NCBI GenBank assembly: GCA_945878515.1
Contig: CAMCTL010000069.1
Span: forward strand, 1 to 15,905
Direction: 5' to 3'
Source: Flavobacterium psychrophilum
Lineage (GTDB): Bacteria > Bacteroidota > Bacteroidia > Flavobacteriales > Flavobacteriaceae
DNA length: 15,905 bases
In this document: piece after piece, positions 7,106 through 13,552 of the stretch
Layout: each line of letters opens with the position of its first letter
Position numbering within the stretch: the first letter of the stretch is position 1
The notes under the pieces: model-generated
The model's input: the letters and a program-made list of their open reading frames with translations, nothing else
Databases searched by the model: none
Told to the model about the DNA's origin: nothing
Position numbers and translations under genes: made by a program

Positions 7106-7741
7106 ATGGAAGAAAAAGAATTTGTTTTCAAAAGAAGCTTTACTGACGGCAAACAAAGAAGATTAATATTTAATGCAGATAACTTCAAATTTGAAGATAA
7201 AGATTTTGGAAATAATTTATTTACCGTTTTTGATAAAGAAGAAATAACCGATTATAGGTTTGGCGTACGTTGGATTCGCTTTGAATTTACTTATGGAAGA
7301 GAATATCAAATATTTGTTCGAAACAAAGAAAACAAGGTTATAAAAATTAGTTTCAAATCCTATTTTGGTAGAAAAAAGAATATTCTTGACAAACTTTACA
7401 GTGAAATTTTAAGGGAATTGTGGAATTTTTATTTTGAAGACGTAATTGATGATTTAATTGTCAAACACGACAATAATGAAGAATTCTCAATAGGTGATGT
7501 TTTATTTACAAAAGACAATATTGAACTAAATATTAGTGGTGTTTTCAATCAAAAAAAAGTTGTAATTCCTTGGGATAAAATTAGAACAAAAGCTTATTAT
7601 TCCTATTTTTCCATATATTCAATAGACAATCCTTCTGACATAAATAGAGGTTATAGTTATATAGAAGATTGGAATACAAATGTTTTACACAGTGTTATTA
7701 GAACATTATTAAAACAAAAGAAAATAGAAACTTACGAATAA
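7106..7741 (+). CDS. Unrecognised 211-aa protein, no signal peptide
   Basis: I do not recognise this family. The start chosen is the ATG at 7106; a TTG at 7082 in the same frame would lie inside the thioesterase-end copy and is less likely. The protein is rich in Phe, Tyr, Ile, Asn and Lys, and is predicted to be soluble. It alternates short hydrophobic strands (for example Trp-Ile-Arg-Phe-Glu-Phe and Tyr-Gln-Ile-Phe-Val-Arg) with a Trp/Phe-rich amphipathic helix near residues 105-120 and a C-terminal helix. This could be two PH-like beta domains each closed by a helix, but that is only an impression. It lies directly downstream of the displaced thioesterase end and is more AT-rich than recA, so it may be accessory. 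A 10-bp perfect hairpin overlaps its stop codon. Confidence 0.7.
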   Translation: MEEKEFVFKRSFTDGKQRRLIFNADNFKFEDKDFGNNLFTVFDKEEITDYRFGVRWIRFEFTYGREYQIFVRNKENKVIKISFKSYFGRKKNILDKLYSEILRELWNFYFEDVIDDLIVKHDNNEEFSIGDVLFTKDNIELNISGVFNQKKVVIPWDKIRTKAYYSYFSIYSIDNPSDINRGYSYIEDWNTNVLHSVIRTLLKQKKIETYE

Positions 7742-7771
7742 TAACTTTTGAAGTTATTATCTAAATTTTTC
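7738..7771 (+). terminator. Hairpin at the stop codon of the 211-aa gene, probable terminator
   Basis: ATAATAACTT (7738-7747) and AAGTTATTAT (7751-7760) form a perfect 10-bp stem around a three-base loop, overlapping the TAA at 7739-7741. A short T-rich tract follows at about 7767-7771. The stem is all A/T except one G-C pair, so it is weak, but its placement fits a terminator separating this gene from recA. Confidence 0.5.
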
Positions 7772-7963
7772 AAAAATTATTCATCAAATATCCCAAAAAT
7801 TTCCCATTGCTACTTCCAAAAAAAGAAGTATTTTTACAAAAAGATAAGTACAAAATTAAATGAAACGCCCAGTACAATTTTCATTAAAAAAGAGGAATAC
7901 ATAGGCGTTCCATCTTCCGATAAAAAAATAGTATAAACACAGATGAAAGAAAAGGTAAAAGAG
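7761..7963. other. Spacer before recA, no convincing gene
   Basis: About 200 AT-rich bases. A 62-codon frame beginning with TTG at 7748 runs to just before recA, but it starts in the hairpin loop and has no family look. In another frame, bases near 7770-7862 read as an open tail with Leu-Leu-Leu-Pro-Lys-Lys-Glu and no start codon, which could be a decayed gene end. No TAnnTTTG element was found. Confidence 0.4.
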
Positions 7964-8968
7964 ATGAGTTCAGAAAAAGAAGCCAAATTAAAAGCACTAC
8001 AGCTTACACTTGACAAGCTGGATAAAACCTACGGAAAAGGCACCGTAATGAAAATGGGCGACAAAGCCATTGTAGAAGTAGAAACCATTTCTTCTGGATC
8101 TTTGGGAATCGATTTGGCCTTGGGAGTTGGCGGTTATCCTCGTGGACGAGTGATTGAAATATACGGTCCGGAATCTTCGGGAAAAACAACTTTGACATTG
8201 CACGCCATAGCCGAAGCTCAAAAAGCTGGTGGAATTGCTGCTTTTATAGATGCAGAACACGCTTTCGATAGAAATTATGCCGAAAAATTAGGCGTTGATA
8301 TCGAAAACTTAATCATATCGCAACCAGACAACGGGGAACAAGCTTTGGAAATTGCCGAGAACTTAATTCGTTCAGGAGCCATTGATATTGTCGTGATTGA
8401 CTCGGTTGCGGCTTTGACTCCTAAAAGTGAAATCGAAGGCGAAATGGGAGATTCAAAAATGGGATTACACGCTCGTTTGATGTCGCAAGCCTTGAGGAAA
8501 TTGACTGGAACCATCAGCAAAACGAATTGTACAGTTTTCTTCATCAATCAGTTGAGAGAGAAAATTGGAGTAATGTTCGGAAATCCAGAAACTACAACGG
8601 GTGGAAATGCTTTGAAATTTTATGCTTCGGTACGTTTGGATATTCGTCGTTCGACGCAAATTAAAGATGGTGACAATGTTCTTGGAAACAGAACCAAAGT
8701 CAAAATCGTGAAAAATAAAGTGGCTCCACCATTTAAAGTTGCCGAATTTGATATTATGTATGGCGAAGGAATTTCTAAAACAGGAGAAATCTTAGATTTG
8801 GCTGTAGAATTTGAAATCATCAAAAAAGCGGGTTCTTGGTTTAGTTATGGTGACACCAAATTAGGTCAAGGTCGTGATGCGGTAAAAGCTTTAATCAAAG
8901 ACAATCCAGAATTAGCCGATGAATTAGAAGAAAAAATTAAGGCTAAGATTAAAGAAAATAATGCTTAA
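7964..8968 (+). CDS. recA: Recombinase RecA
   Basis: ATP-dependent strand-exchange protein central to homologous recombination and DNA repair. The start chosen is the ATG at 7964 (334 aa, beginning Met-Ser-Ser-Glu-Lys-Glu-Ala), which matches Flavobacterium RecA; the in-frame ATG at 7943 would add seven charged residues and is possible. Walker A is Gly-Pro-Glu-Ser-Ser-Gly-Lys-Thr at 68-75, Walker B follows in Ile-Val-Val-Ile-Asp-Ser, and the L2 DNA-binding loop is visible in [10 protein letters not shown]. The C-terminal tail alternates Lys and Glu, as usual. It is intact and full length, and a strong terminator follows. Confidence 0.98.
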   Translation: MSSEKEAKLKALQLTLDKLDKTYGKGTVMKMGDKAIVEVETISSGSLGIDLALGVGGYPRGRVIEIYGPESSGKTTLTLHAIAEAQKAGGIAAFIDAEHAFDRNYAEKLGVDIENLIISQPDNGEQALEIAENLIRSGAIDIVVIDSVAALTPKSEIEGEMGDSKMGLHARLMSQALRKLTGTISKTNCTVFFINQLREKIGVMFGNPETTTGGNALKFYASVRLDIRRSTQIKDGDNVLGNRTKVKIVKNKVAPPFKVAEFDIMYGEGISKTGEILDLAVEFEIIKKAGSWFSYGDTKLGQGRDAVKALIKDNPELADELEEKIKAKIKENNA

Positions 8969-8986
8969 TATTTTAAGATAATTAGT

Positions 8987-9022
8987 AAATGCTCGGATAT
9001 GTTTTATCCGAGCATTTTTTTT
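8987..9022 (+). terminator. recA: Rho-independent terminator of recA
   Basis: AAATGCTCGGATA (8987-8999) and TATCCGAGCATTT (9005-9017) form a perfect 13-bp stem with a five-base loop, and the 3' arm runs into a T tract reaching 9022. It lies 18 bases after the recA stop. This is the clearest intrinsic terminator in the window. Confidence 0.93.
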
Positions 9023-9090
9023 GTTCTAATTTCAATTTGATGACAGCAATTGAAAGTTCAGTTTTTAATAATAATATTTTTTTGAATTAT

Positions 9091-9120
9091 GACGCAACCT
9101 TTTTAATTCATTCTCATCTT
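9091..9120 (+). promoter_or_regulatory. Possible ECF-sigma promoter upstream of the lipoprotein/sigma operon
   Basis: GACGCAACC at 9091-9099, a T/A-rich spacer of about 14 bases, then CTCATCTT at 9113-9120. This differs from the housekeeping TTG/TAnnTTTG pattern. A GCAACC-type -35 with a C/T-rich -10 is the layout expected for an ECF sigma factor, and the downstream operon encodes one, so autoregulation is plausible. The assignment is inference from layout. Confidence 0.35.
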
Positions 9121-9163
9121 GTATAAAATGTAACGAATTTATAAACCTTAAAAAATAAAAAAA

Positions 9164-9574
9164 ATGAAAAAAATCGTATTATTTTTAGTTGCAATTACCT
9201 CTCTTTTAAGCTGTAGTCTTGATGATGATAATCCGACTTATACTTATCAAGTTTTACCTATTGAGAGCTATGTGGTGCCTGCTAGTTTTACTTTAGGGCA
9301 AACTTATGAAATCAAATTGAAGTACCAAAAACCAACAGTTTGTCATATTTATCAAGGAATATATTATGATAAAAATTTAAACACTAGAACAATAGCGGTT
9401 CAAACTGCTGCACAAGATAATCAAATTTGCACAATGCAAGTTCCTCCTTTATCAGAAGTTTCATTTAACTTTATCGTTACCAGTAATGGTTCCTATATCT
9501 TTAAATTTTACAAAGGCAAAGATGCTGCTGGCAAAGATATCTTTGAAGAAGTTGAGATTCCTGTAGTTCCATAA
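9164..9574 (+). CDS. Small lipoprotein, first gene of the sigma-factor operon
   Basis: A 136-aa protein with a lipoprotein signal peptide: Met-Lys-Lys, a hydrophobic stretch, then Leu-Leu-Ser-Cys with the lipidated Cys at residue 17. The residues after Cys are Ser-Leu-Asp-Asp-Asp, an acidic run that could affect sorting. The mature part, about 119 residues, is rich in Tyr, Thr and Val and looks like a small beta-sandwich with two further Cys (in Thr-Val-Cys-His and Gln-Ile-Cys-Thr) that might pair. No known family was recognised. The sigma-factor gene starts 12 bases after its stop, so the two are very likely co-transcribed. A role as sensor or as a target of the sigma system is inference. 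Confidence 0.85.
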   Translation: MKKIVLFLVAITSLLSCSLDDDNPTYTYQVLPIESYVVPASFTLGQTYEIKLKYQKPTVCHIYQGIYYDKNLNTRTIAVQTAAQDNQICTMQVPPLSEVSFNFIVTSNGSYIFKFYKGKDAAGKDIFEEVEIPVVP

Positions 9575-9586
9575 AAGAAAAAATCT

Positions 9587-10129
9587 GTGATATTAGAAAA
9601 GCTAATTAGTGAATGTCAAAAAAACCAGCCTAAAGCTCAAGCGCAATTGTATCAATTGTTTGAAAAAAAGTTTTTTGGGTTATGTTTGAAGTATTCCTCT
9701 AGTTATGCTGATGCACAGGATAATTTTCAGGAAGGATTCTTAATTATTTTTCGAAAAATCAATCAATTCAGCGGAAAAGGTTCTTTTGAAGGCTGGGCGA
9801 AAAAAATTATGATTAATAACGCACTTCAAAAATACAAAGGAGTGCGTTTTATGGAAGTATTAAACGATAACATTCCCGATATTGATGTAGAAATAGATGA
9901 AGAAGAAATAGCTCTTGACTATTTATTGCAAATTATTCAGGAACTACCCGATCAATACCGAATTGTTTTTAGTTTATATGTGTTAGATAATTATTCACAT
10001 CAAGAAATTAGCGAACTGCTTTCCATTTCAACAGGTACAACTAAATCGAATTTGCATAGAGCAAGGCTTATCTTGAAAGAAAAAATTGAAAAAAGAACAG
10101 TGGCCAATCTAAAAATATCGGCAAAATGA
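9587..10129 (+). CDS. ECF-type RNA polymerase sigma factor
   Basis: Sigma-70 family factor with regions 2 and 4 only, 180 aa, the normal ECF size. Region 2 spans about residues 22-88, including Asp-Ala-Gln-Asp-Asn-Phe-Gln-Glu-Gly-Phe and Phe-Glu-Gly-Trp-Ala-Lys-Lys-Ile. Region 4 spans about 122-170, with Leu-Pro-Asp-Gln-Tyr-Arg and the helix-turn-helix Tyr-Ser-His-Gln-Glu-Ile-Ser-Glu-Leu-Leu followed by Thr-Thr-Lys-Ser-Asn-Leu-His-Arg-Ala-Arg. The start codon is GTG at 9587, because no ATG is available in frame near the family N-terminus; a GTG start may lower translation. It overlaps the next gene by ATGA (10126-10129), a sign of translational coupling with its presumed anti-sigma factor. 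Confidence 0.94.
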   Translation: MILEKLISECQKNQPKAQAQLYQLFEKKFFGLCLKYSSSYADAQDNFQEGFLIIFRKINQFSGKGSFEGWAKKIMINNALQKYKGVRFMEVLNDNIPDIDVEIDEEEIALDYLLQIIQELPDQYRIVFSLYVLDNYSHQEISELLSISTGTTKSNLHRARLILKEKIEKRTVANLKISAK

Positions 10130-11556
10130 AAGAAAATAAAAATATAGACCGATTATTTCAAGAACAATTCAGTGGTTTTGAGCAAACTCCGAACCCTCAA
10201 GTTTGGTTGAATATTGAAGCGGAATTAAAAAAGGATAAAAAACGAAAAGTAATTCCTTTGTGGTTAAAATGCTCTGGAATAGCTGCGGCATTTTTGCTTG
10301 GTTTATTCTTTTGGAATACCAATCAAACGTTTCATTCAAAAACAAAAAACGCCATTGTTTCAGACGCTAAAATTTCTAAAGGTTCCACTGATAAAAAGCA
10401 AATTTCCCCCAAAAACAGTTCGAATAAAGTCCAAATTGTTATCAATTCTGCTGCAAGTGCCAAGTACAAAAAAGAAATAGATAACACTAATTTTTCAAAA
10501 TCCATTACAAAAGATGAAAAAGATAGTAACCCTTCTAGTGCCTCAAAAGTCCTTGTTTACAAGAAAAAAAATCAAAAGGATGCTTACGTTTTTCTACCAA
10601 AAAATAATTTGCCGTTAAAACAGCCAGTAACAAATCAGAAAAACAGCAACAACAGCGCATTAAATAGAGAGCAAAATAGCACGGGCAATTCAAATTCCTT
10701 AGCGAACGCACCAAATCAAATCCTAGAAAAAAAGGATTTCAAAGAGAACGAAGAACCTAAAAAACAAGTAGCAACTAATCCAGAATTGCAAAACGAATTA
10801 GAAGATATTTTAAAAGCCAAATCTGCACAAAAAAATGTTGTTGGATCAAATAAAAACAAATGGCAAATTACTTCAAACGTTGCCCCAGTGTATCTGAATG
10901 CAAATTCAGGTGGCTCTCCTATAGATGAACAACTGTCAGATTACGATAAAAAGTCAGACAATAACATTAGTTTTGGGATAGGAGTACGCTATGCCGTGAG
11001 CAAAAAAACAGTAATCCGAACCGGAATTAATAAAGTAGTTTTAGGTTATAATACATATAATGTATTGTACGCTACGGGATTAACTGCCAATAATTTGAAA
11101 AACATCGAATATTCCTCAACCAATGTTATAAAATTTGTAAATGATGCAAATTATAGTTTATTGACAACATCGGAAAAAGAAATTCAAAATACGAATACAG
11201 GCAATTTGAACCAAAAAATGGGCTATTTTGAACTGCCAATGGAAGTTTCTTATGCGGTTTTAGACAAAAAATTTGGATTTAATCTAATAGGAGGATTCAG
11301 TACTTTATTCTTAAATGAGAATGCCATTTCGTTGGAATCATCTCAATCAAATATTCTACTTGGCGAAGCAAAAAACTTGAGCCAAGTCCATTTTAGTTCA
11401 AATGTAGGTTTAGGGTTTAGATACCAAATTACAAAATCATTCCAATTTAATGTTGAACCAATAGTCAAATATCAATTGAATACATTTTCAAGCAACTCAG
11501 GCGATTTTAAACCACTGTTTTTTGGATTGTATTCTGGTGTAAGTTATGGGTTTTAA
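10126..11556 (+). CDS. Putative dual membrane-spanning anti-sigma factor with C-terminal beta-barrel
   Basis: A 476-aa protein in three parts. Residues 1-43 are cytoplasmic and look like a short anti-sigma segment, with Asp-Arg-Leu-Phe-Gln-Glu-Gln-Phe followed by Pro-Asn-Pro-Gln-Val-Trp-Leu-Asn-Ile-Glu. Residues about 44-63 form a single transmembrane helix after a Lys/Arg-rich stop. Residues about 70-243 are a Lys/Asn/Ser/Gln-rich linker without obvious fold, long enough to cross the periplasm. From about 245 to the end are alternating amphipathic strands ending in Tyr-Gly-Phe, a C-terminal Phe as in outer-membrane barrels. This is the architecture of dual membrane-spanning anti-sigma factors (Dma) of Bacteroides thetaiotaomicron, and the gene overlaps the sigma gene as expected. 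There is no cleavable signal peptide. The ligand and target genes are unknown. Confidence 0.8.
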   Translation: MKENKNIDRLFQEQFSGFEQTPNPQVWLNIEAELKKDKKRKVIPLWLKCSGIAAAFLLGLFFWNTNQTFHSKTKNAIVSDAKISKGSTDKKQISPKNSSNKVQIVINSAASAKYKKEIDNTNFSKSITKDEKDSNPSSASKVLVYKKKNQKDAYVFLPKNNLPLKQPVTNQKNSNNSALNREQNSTGNSNSLANAPNQILEKKDFKENEEPKKQVATNPELQNELEDILKAKSAQKNVVGSNKNKWQITSNVAPVYLNANSGGSPIDEQLSDYDKKSDNNISFGIGVRYAVSKKTVIRTGINKVVLGYNTYNVLYATGLTANNLKNIEYSSTNVIKFVNDANYSLLTTSEKEIQNTNTGNLNQKMGYFELPMEVSYAVLDKKFGFNLIGGFSTLFLNENAISLESSQSNILLGEAKNLSQVHFSSNVGLGFRYQITKSFQFNVEPIVKYQLNTFSSNSGDFKPLFFGLYSGVSYGF

Positions 11557-11610
11557 AGAGAATAGTAAAAGGTTTACTTATAGTTTGAATACATTATGCA
11601 GCCACTTTCT

Positions 11611-12348
11611 CTACTGAAAGGCGATTAATTCCTTGTGGATTTCTTTCCAAGATTGATTCCGAATGTCGTTCAAATCTGTTTTTGTTTTATTATTTGGATC
11701 AATAAAGGATAGAATTTTAACCCTTAAAATCCCAGGTTTTCCACTAAAAAAGGTGTAGGAAAAGCGTTTTTTATTGTCTAAAAAGGCCATAGGAACAATC
11801 GTCAATTGATGATCAATGGCTAATCTAAAAGCGCCGTTTTTAAATTCATCCAAAACAATCGATTCATCATCAGGAACTTTTCCTTCTGGAAAAATACAAA
11901 TGCTCAACCCTTGATTGATTCTTTTTTGGGCACTTTCAAAAACGCTGTGTTTACTTTTAGAACTTGCTCTATCTACCAAGATACAGGTTCGTTTATAGAA
12001 AAATCCGAACAATGGAATTCTAGATAATTCTTGTTTTCCGACAAAAACAAAAGGCTTCTTGACCGTTGCAAGCATCAACATGATATCGACCATCGAAGTG
12101 TGATTGGCAATAAACATATAGCTTTTATGGGACTCGAATTCTTGCTTTTTCTCAATTTTATAGTAAAATCCCATTCCAAAAAGAATACATTTTGCCCAAA
12201 TCCTCGCCATTTTAAAAAAGTAAGGATAACCACTTTCAGTTAAAATGGATAGCACCAAAAAGGGAAACATCACAAGAATTGGAATTGCCAAACAAACATA
12301 AAACCAAATGCGATAAAGAACCCAGAAAATTATTTTTAATCCTCTCAT
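11611..12348 (-). CDS. plsC: 1-acyl-sn-glycerol-3-phosphate acyltransferase (PlsC family)
   Basis: Membrane-associated acyltransferase that probably adds the second acyl chain to lysophosphatidic acid in phospholipid synthesis. The start chosen is the ATG at 12348 (245 aa); an upstream ATG at 12399 would add 17 residues and include the probable promoter. Hydrophobic N-terminal segments lie at about residues 8-36. The catalytic motif is Asn-His-Thr-Ser-Met-Val-Asp, giving the His-X4-Asp pair His83/Asp88; the substrate-binding Phe-Pro-Glu-Gly is at 153-156. Because several lipid acyltransferases share these motifs, the exact acceptor is uncertain. It converges with the beta-barrel gene, leaving a 54-base spacer between the two stops. 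Confidence 0.88.
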   Translation of the reverse strand: MRGLKIIFWVLYRIWFYVCLAIPILVMFPFLVLSILTESGYPYFFKMARIWAKCILFGMGFYYKIEKKQEFESHKSYMFIANHTSMVDIMLMLATVKKPFVFVGKQELSRIPLFGFFYKRTCILVDRASSKSKHSVFESAQKRINQGLSICIFPEGKVPDDESIVLDEFKNGAFRLAIDHQLTIVPMAFLDNKKRFSYTFFSGKPGILRVKILSFIDPNNKTKTDLNDIRNQSWKEIHKELIAFQ

Positions 12349-12354
12349 AATTTT

Positions 12355-12362
12355 CAAAAGTA
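12355..12362 (-). promoter_or_regulatory. plsC: Candidate -7 element 6 bases before the plsC start
   Basis: On the minus strand TACTTTTG matches TAnnTTTG and ends six bases before the ATG at 12348. No good -33 TTG was found at the usual spacing, so the match is weaker than at the toxin operon. If real, the mRNA leader would be almost absent. Confidence 0.35.
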
Positions 12363-12500
12363 AGTAAAAGAGAATAAGTTCGGGCGAATTCAACAACAAA
12401 ATTTGTGCAAGTGTTTAAATTGAAATTTTTGTGTTTATCATTTTATTTCTGATAATCGCTGATAATCAGTTTTTTGTAGTAATTACATTGATTATTTTTA

Positions 12501-12686
12501 AAAAGGTATATTTACTTATCCCTTTTATCAATAAAGGTTTCGACAAGCTCAGCCAGACAACCTTCAGAATTTCGATTAGGAACCTTGATGTCTCCCTGAG
12601 CTTGTCGAAGGGTTTCTGTTAAGAATCGTCAATAAAGAATCGTTCTTCAAATATTAATAAAAAGGATAAGTCAAAAGGTATATTTA
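12501..12686. mobile_element. MITE-like element: flanking direct repeats and terminal inverted repeats
   Basis: Outer direct repeats AAAAGGTATATTTA are identical at 12501-12514 and 12673-12686. Just inside them, 12514-12533 and 12652-12671 are inverted repeats matching at 18 of 20 bases (left end ACTTATCC, right end GGATAAGT). The interior, about 120 bases, contains the REP-like palindrome and no open frame of note. The arrangement is that of a small non-autonomous element with target duplication, though 13-14 bases would be a long duplication. Confidence 0.6.
12537..12612. repeat. REP-like palindrome
   Basis: TTCGACAAGCTCAG (12539-12552) pairs perfectly with CTGAGCTTGTCGAA (12596-12609). 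After a symmetric CC/CC mismatch the stem continues with AGACA (12555-12559) and TGTCT (12589-12593). The arm sequence closely resembles a REP family dispersed through many bacterial genomes, including Flavobacteria. Confidence 0.75.
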
Positions 12687-12690
12687 ATAT

Positions 12691-12730
12691 GCTTCAATTT
12701 ACCATTCTATTGGTAGCGTGCAAATGAAGC
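12691..12730 (-). terminator. scoB: Imperfect hairpin beyond the scoB stop
   Basis: GCTTCA (12691-12696) pairs with TGAAGC (12725-12730), and inside TACCA (12700-12704) pairs with TGGTA (12711-12715), with unequal internal loops. It starts 18 bases after the scoB stop on the minus strand. There is no T run, so it may be an mRNA 3'-end structure rather than a true terminator. Confidence 0.3.
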
Positions 12731-12748
12731 AATTTATGGTATAATTTT

Positions 12749-13405
12749 TTAAACAATTACCATTTCTGGAATTTCGCCTTCGATAATTAATTTTGCTTCT
12801 GTGGAGGCAATGATATGTGCTACAGAAACGCCTGGCGCACGTTCTAAGAGTTTAAAACCTTTTGGAGTGATTTCCATAACGGCCAACTCGGTTACGACTT
12901 TTTTCACGCAACCAACGCCTGTCAACGGCAAAGTACATTTTTTAAGAATTTTGCTTTCTCCGGCTTTGTTCACGTGCATCATTGCCACGATAATATTCTC
13001 GGCAGAAGCGACCAAATCCATCGCACCGCCCATTCCCTTGACCATTTTTCCGGGGATTTTCCAGTTGGCAATATCGCCGTTTTCAGCAACTTCCATCGCG
13101 CCCAGAATCGTCAAATCGACGTGTTGCCCGCGAATCATTCCGAAACTCATTGCTGAATCAAAAAAACTAGCACCTTCTAATGTCGTGATTGTTTGTTTTC
13201 CAGCGTTGATTAAATCAGCGTCTTCCTCGCCTTCAAAAGGGAAAGGTCCCATTCCGAGAACACCGTTTTCAGATTGAAATTCCACTTCAATTCCTTTTGG
13301 GATGTAATTGGCTACCAAAGTTGGAATACCAATACCGAGGTTTACAAAGTATTTGTCTTTGACTTCTTGGGCTATTCGTTTGGCGATGTCTTCTTTTGTT
13401 AGCAT
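12749..13405 (-). CDS. scoB: 3-oxoacid CoA-transferase subunit B
   Basis: Beta subunit of a two-subunit CoA-transferase that moves CoA between succinyl-CoA (or acetyl-CoA) and acetoacetate, linking ketone-body or fatty-acid breakdown to central metabolism. At 218 aa it has normal length. The catalytic Glu is Glu46 in Gln-Ser-Glu-Asn-Gly-Val-Leu-Gly, which forms the enzyme-CoA thioester. Other family stretches are Val-Asn-Leu-Gly-Ile-Gly-Ile-Pro-Thr-Leu near 21 and Lys-Gly-Met-Gly-Gly-Ala-Met-Asp-Leu-Val. The start ATG at 13405 fits the family N-terminus. Its partner subunit A lies about 2 kb upstream on the same strand instead of next to it, because a protease/DUF2971 cassette lies between. 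Confidence 0.95.
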   Translation of the reverse strand: MLTKEDIAKRIAQEVKDKYFVNLGIGIPTLVANYIPKGIEVEFQSENGVLGMGPFPFEGEEDADLINAGKQTITTLEGASFFDSAMSFGMIRGQHVDLTILGAMEVAENGDIANWKIPGKMVKGMGGAMDLVASAENIIVAMMHVNKAGESKILKKCTLPLTGVGCVKKVVTELAVMEITPKGFKLLERAPGVSVAHIIASTEAKLIIEGEIPEMVIV

Positions 13406-13444
13406 AATTTAATTTTTTGAAACATATAAGGAATTGAAGGTCAT

Positions 13445-13552
13445 TTAAGTTTTGGTAGAATTCTCCATCATCGTCTTCAAGTTGTTGATCTGGCGATATA
13501 AAATATCAAACATACTATATCTAAAACTGCGTTTATGTACCTTTTTACTCAT
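13445..13552 (-). CDS. Possible 35-aa ORF overlapping the protease stop
   Basis: The ATG at 13552 lies inside the last codons of the protease gene (ATGAGTAA), an eight-base overlap typical of translational coupling, and the frame closes with TAA at 13447-13445. The predicted peptide is basic at its start (Ser-Lys-Lys-Val-His-Lys-Arg) followed by an amphipathic stretch with Ile-Leu-Tyr-Arg-Gln-Ile-Asn-Asn-Leu. It could be a small third gene of the cassette or the remaining tail of a lost gene between scoA and scoB; nothing was recognised. No other gene occupies these bases. Confidence 0.35.
   Translation of the reverse strand: MSKKVHKRSFRYSMFDILYRQINNLKTMMENSTKT

Larger units (their letters stand above)
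12400..12748. other. Gene-free region with repeats
   Basis: No gene is supported here. From left to right: a two-copy 10-bp tandem repeat (CTGATAATCG and CTGATAATCA, 12449-12468) followed by six T; a MITE-like element (12501-12686) with a REP-like palindrome inside; and an imperfect hairpin (12691-12730) just beyond the 3' end of scoB. A 63-codon frame at 12431-12622 crosses the element and is not believed. Confidence 0.7.

Noticed and set aside
7748..7936. 62-codon frame with TTG start before recA
   Set aside because: It starts in the loop of a hairpin, has no family look and no initiation context.
11564..11578. AGTAAA-AGG-TTTACT hairpin between the converging barrel and plsC genes
   Set aside because: A six-bp A/T-rich stem without a T run is too weak to call a terminator.
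12449..12468. Two-copy 10-bp tandem CTGATAATC followed by T residues, as a terminator
   Set aside because: The best stem is about five bp and no gene lies upstream on that strand to be terminated.
12431..12622. 63-codon plus-strand frame in the gene-free region
   Set aside because: It crosses the MITE-like element and both REP arms, and its peptide is the kind of junk read from such repeats.
12801..13277. 158-codon plus-strand frame opposite scoB
   Set aside because: scoB is complete with its catalytic Glu and family motifs; the antisense frame has no recognisable features.
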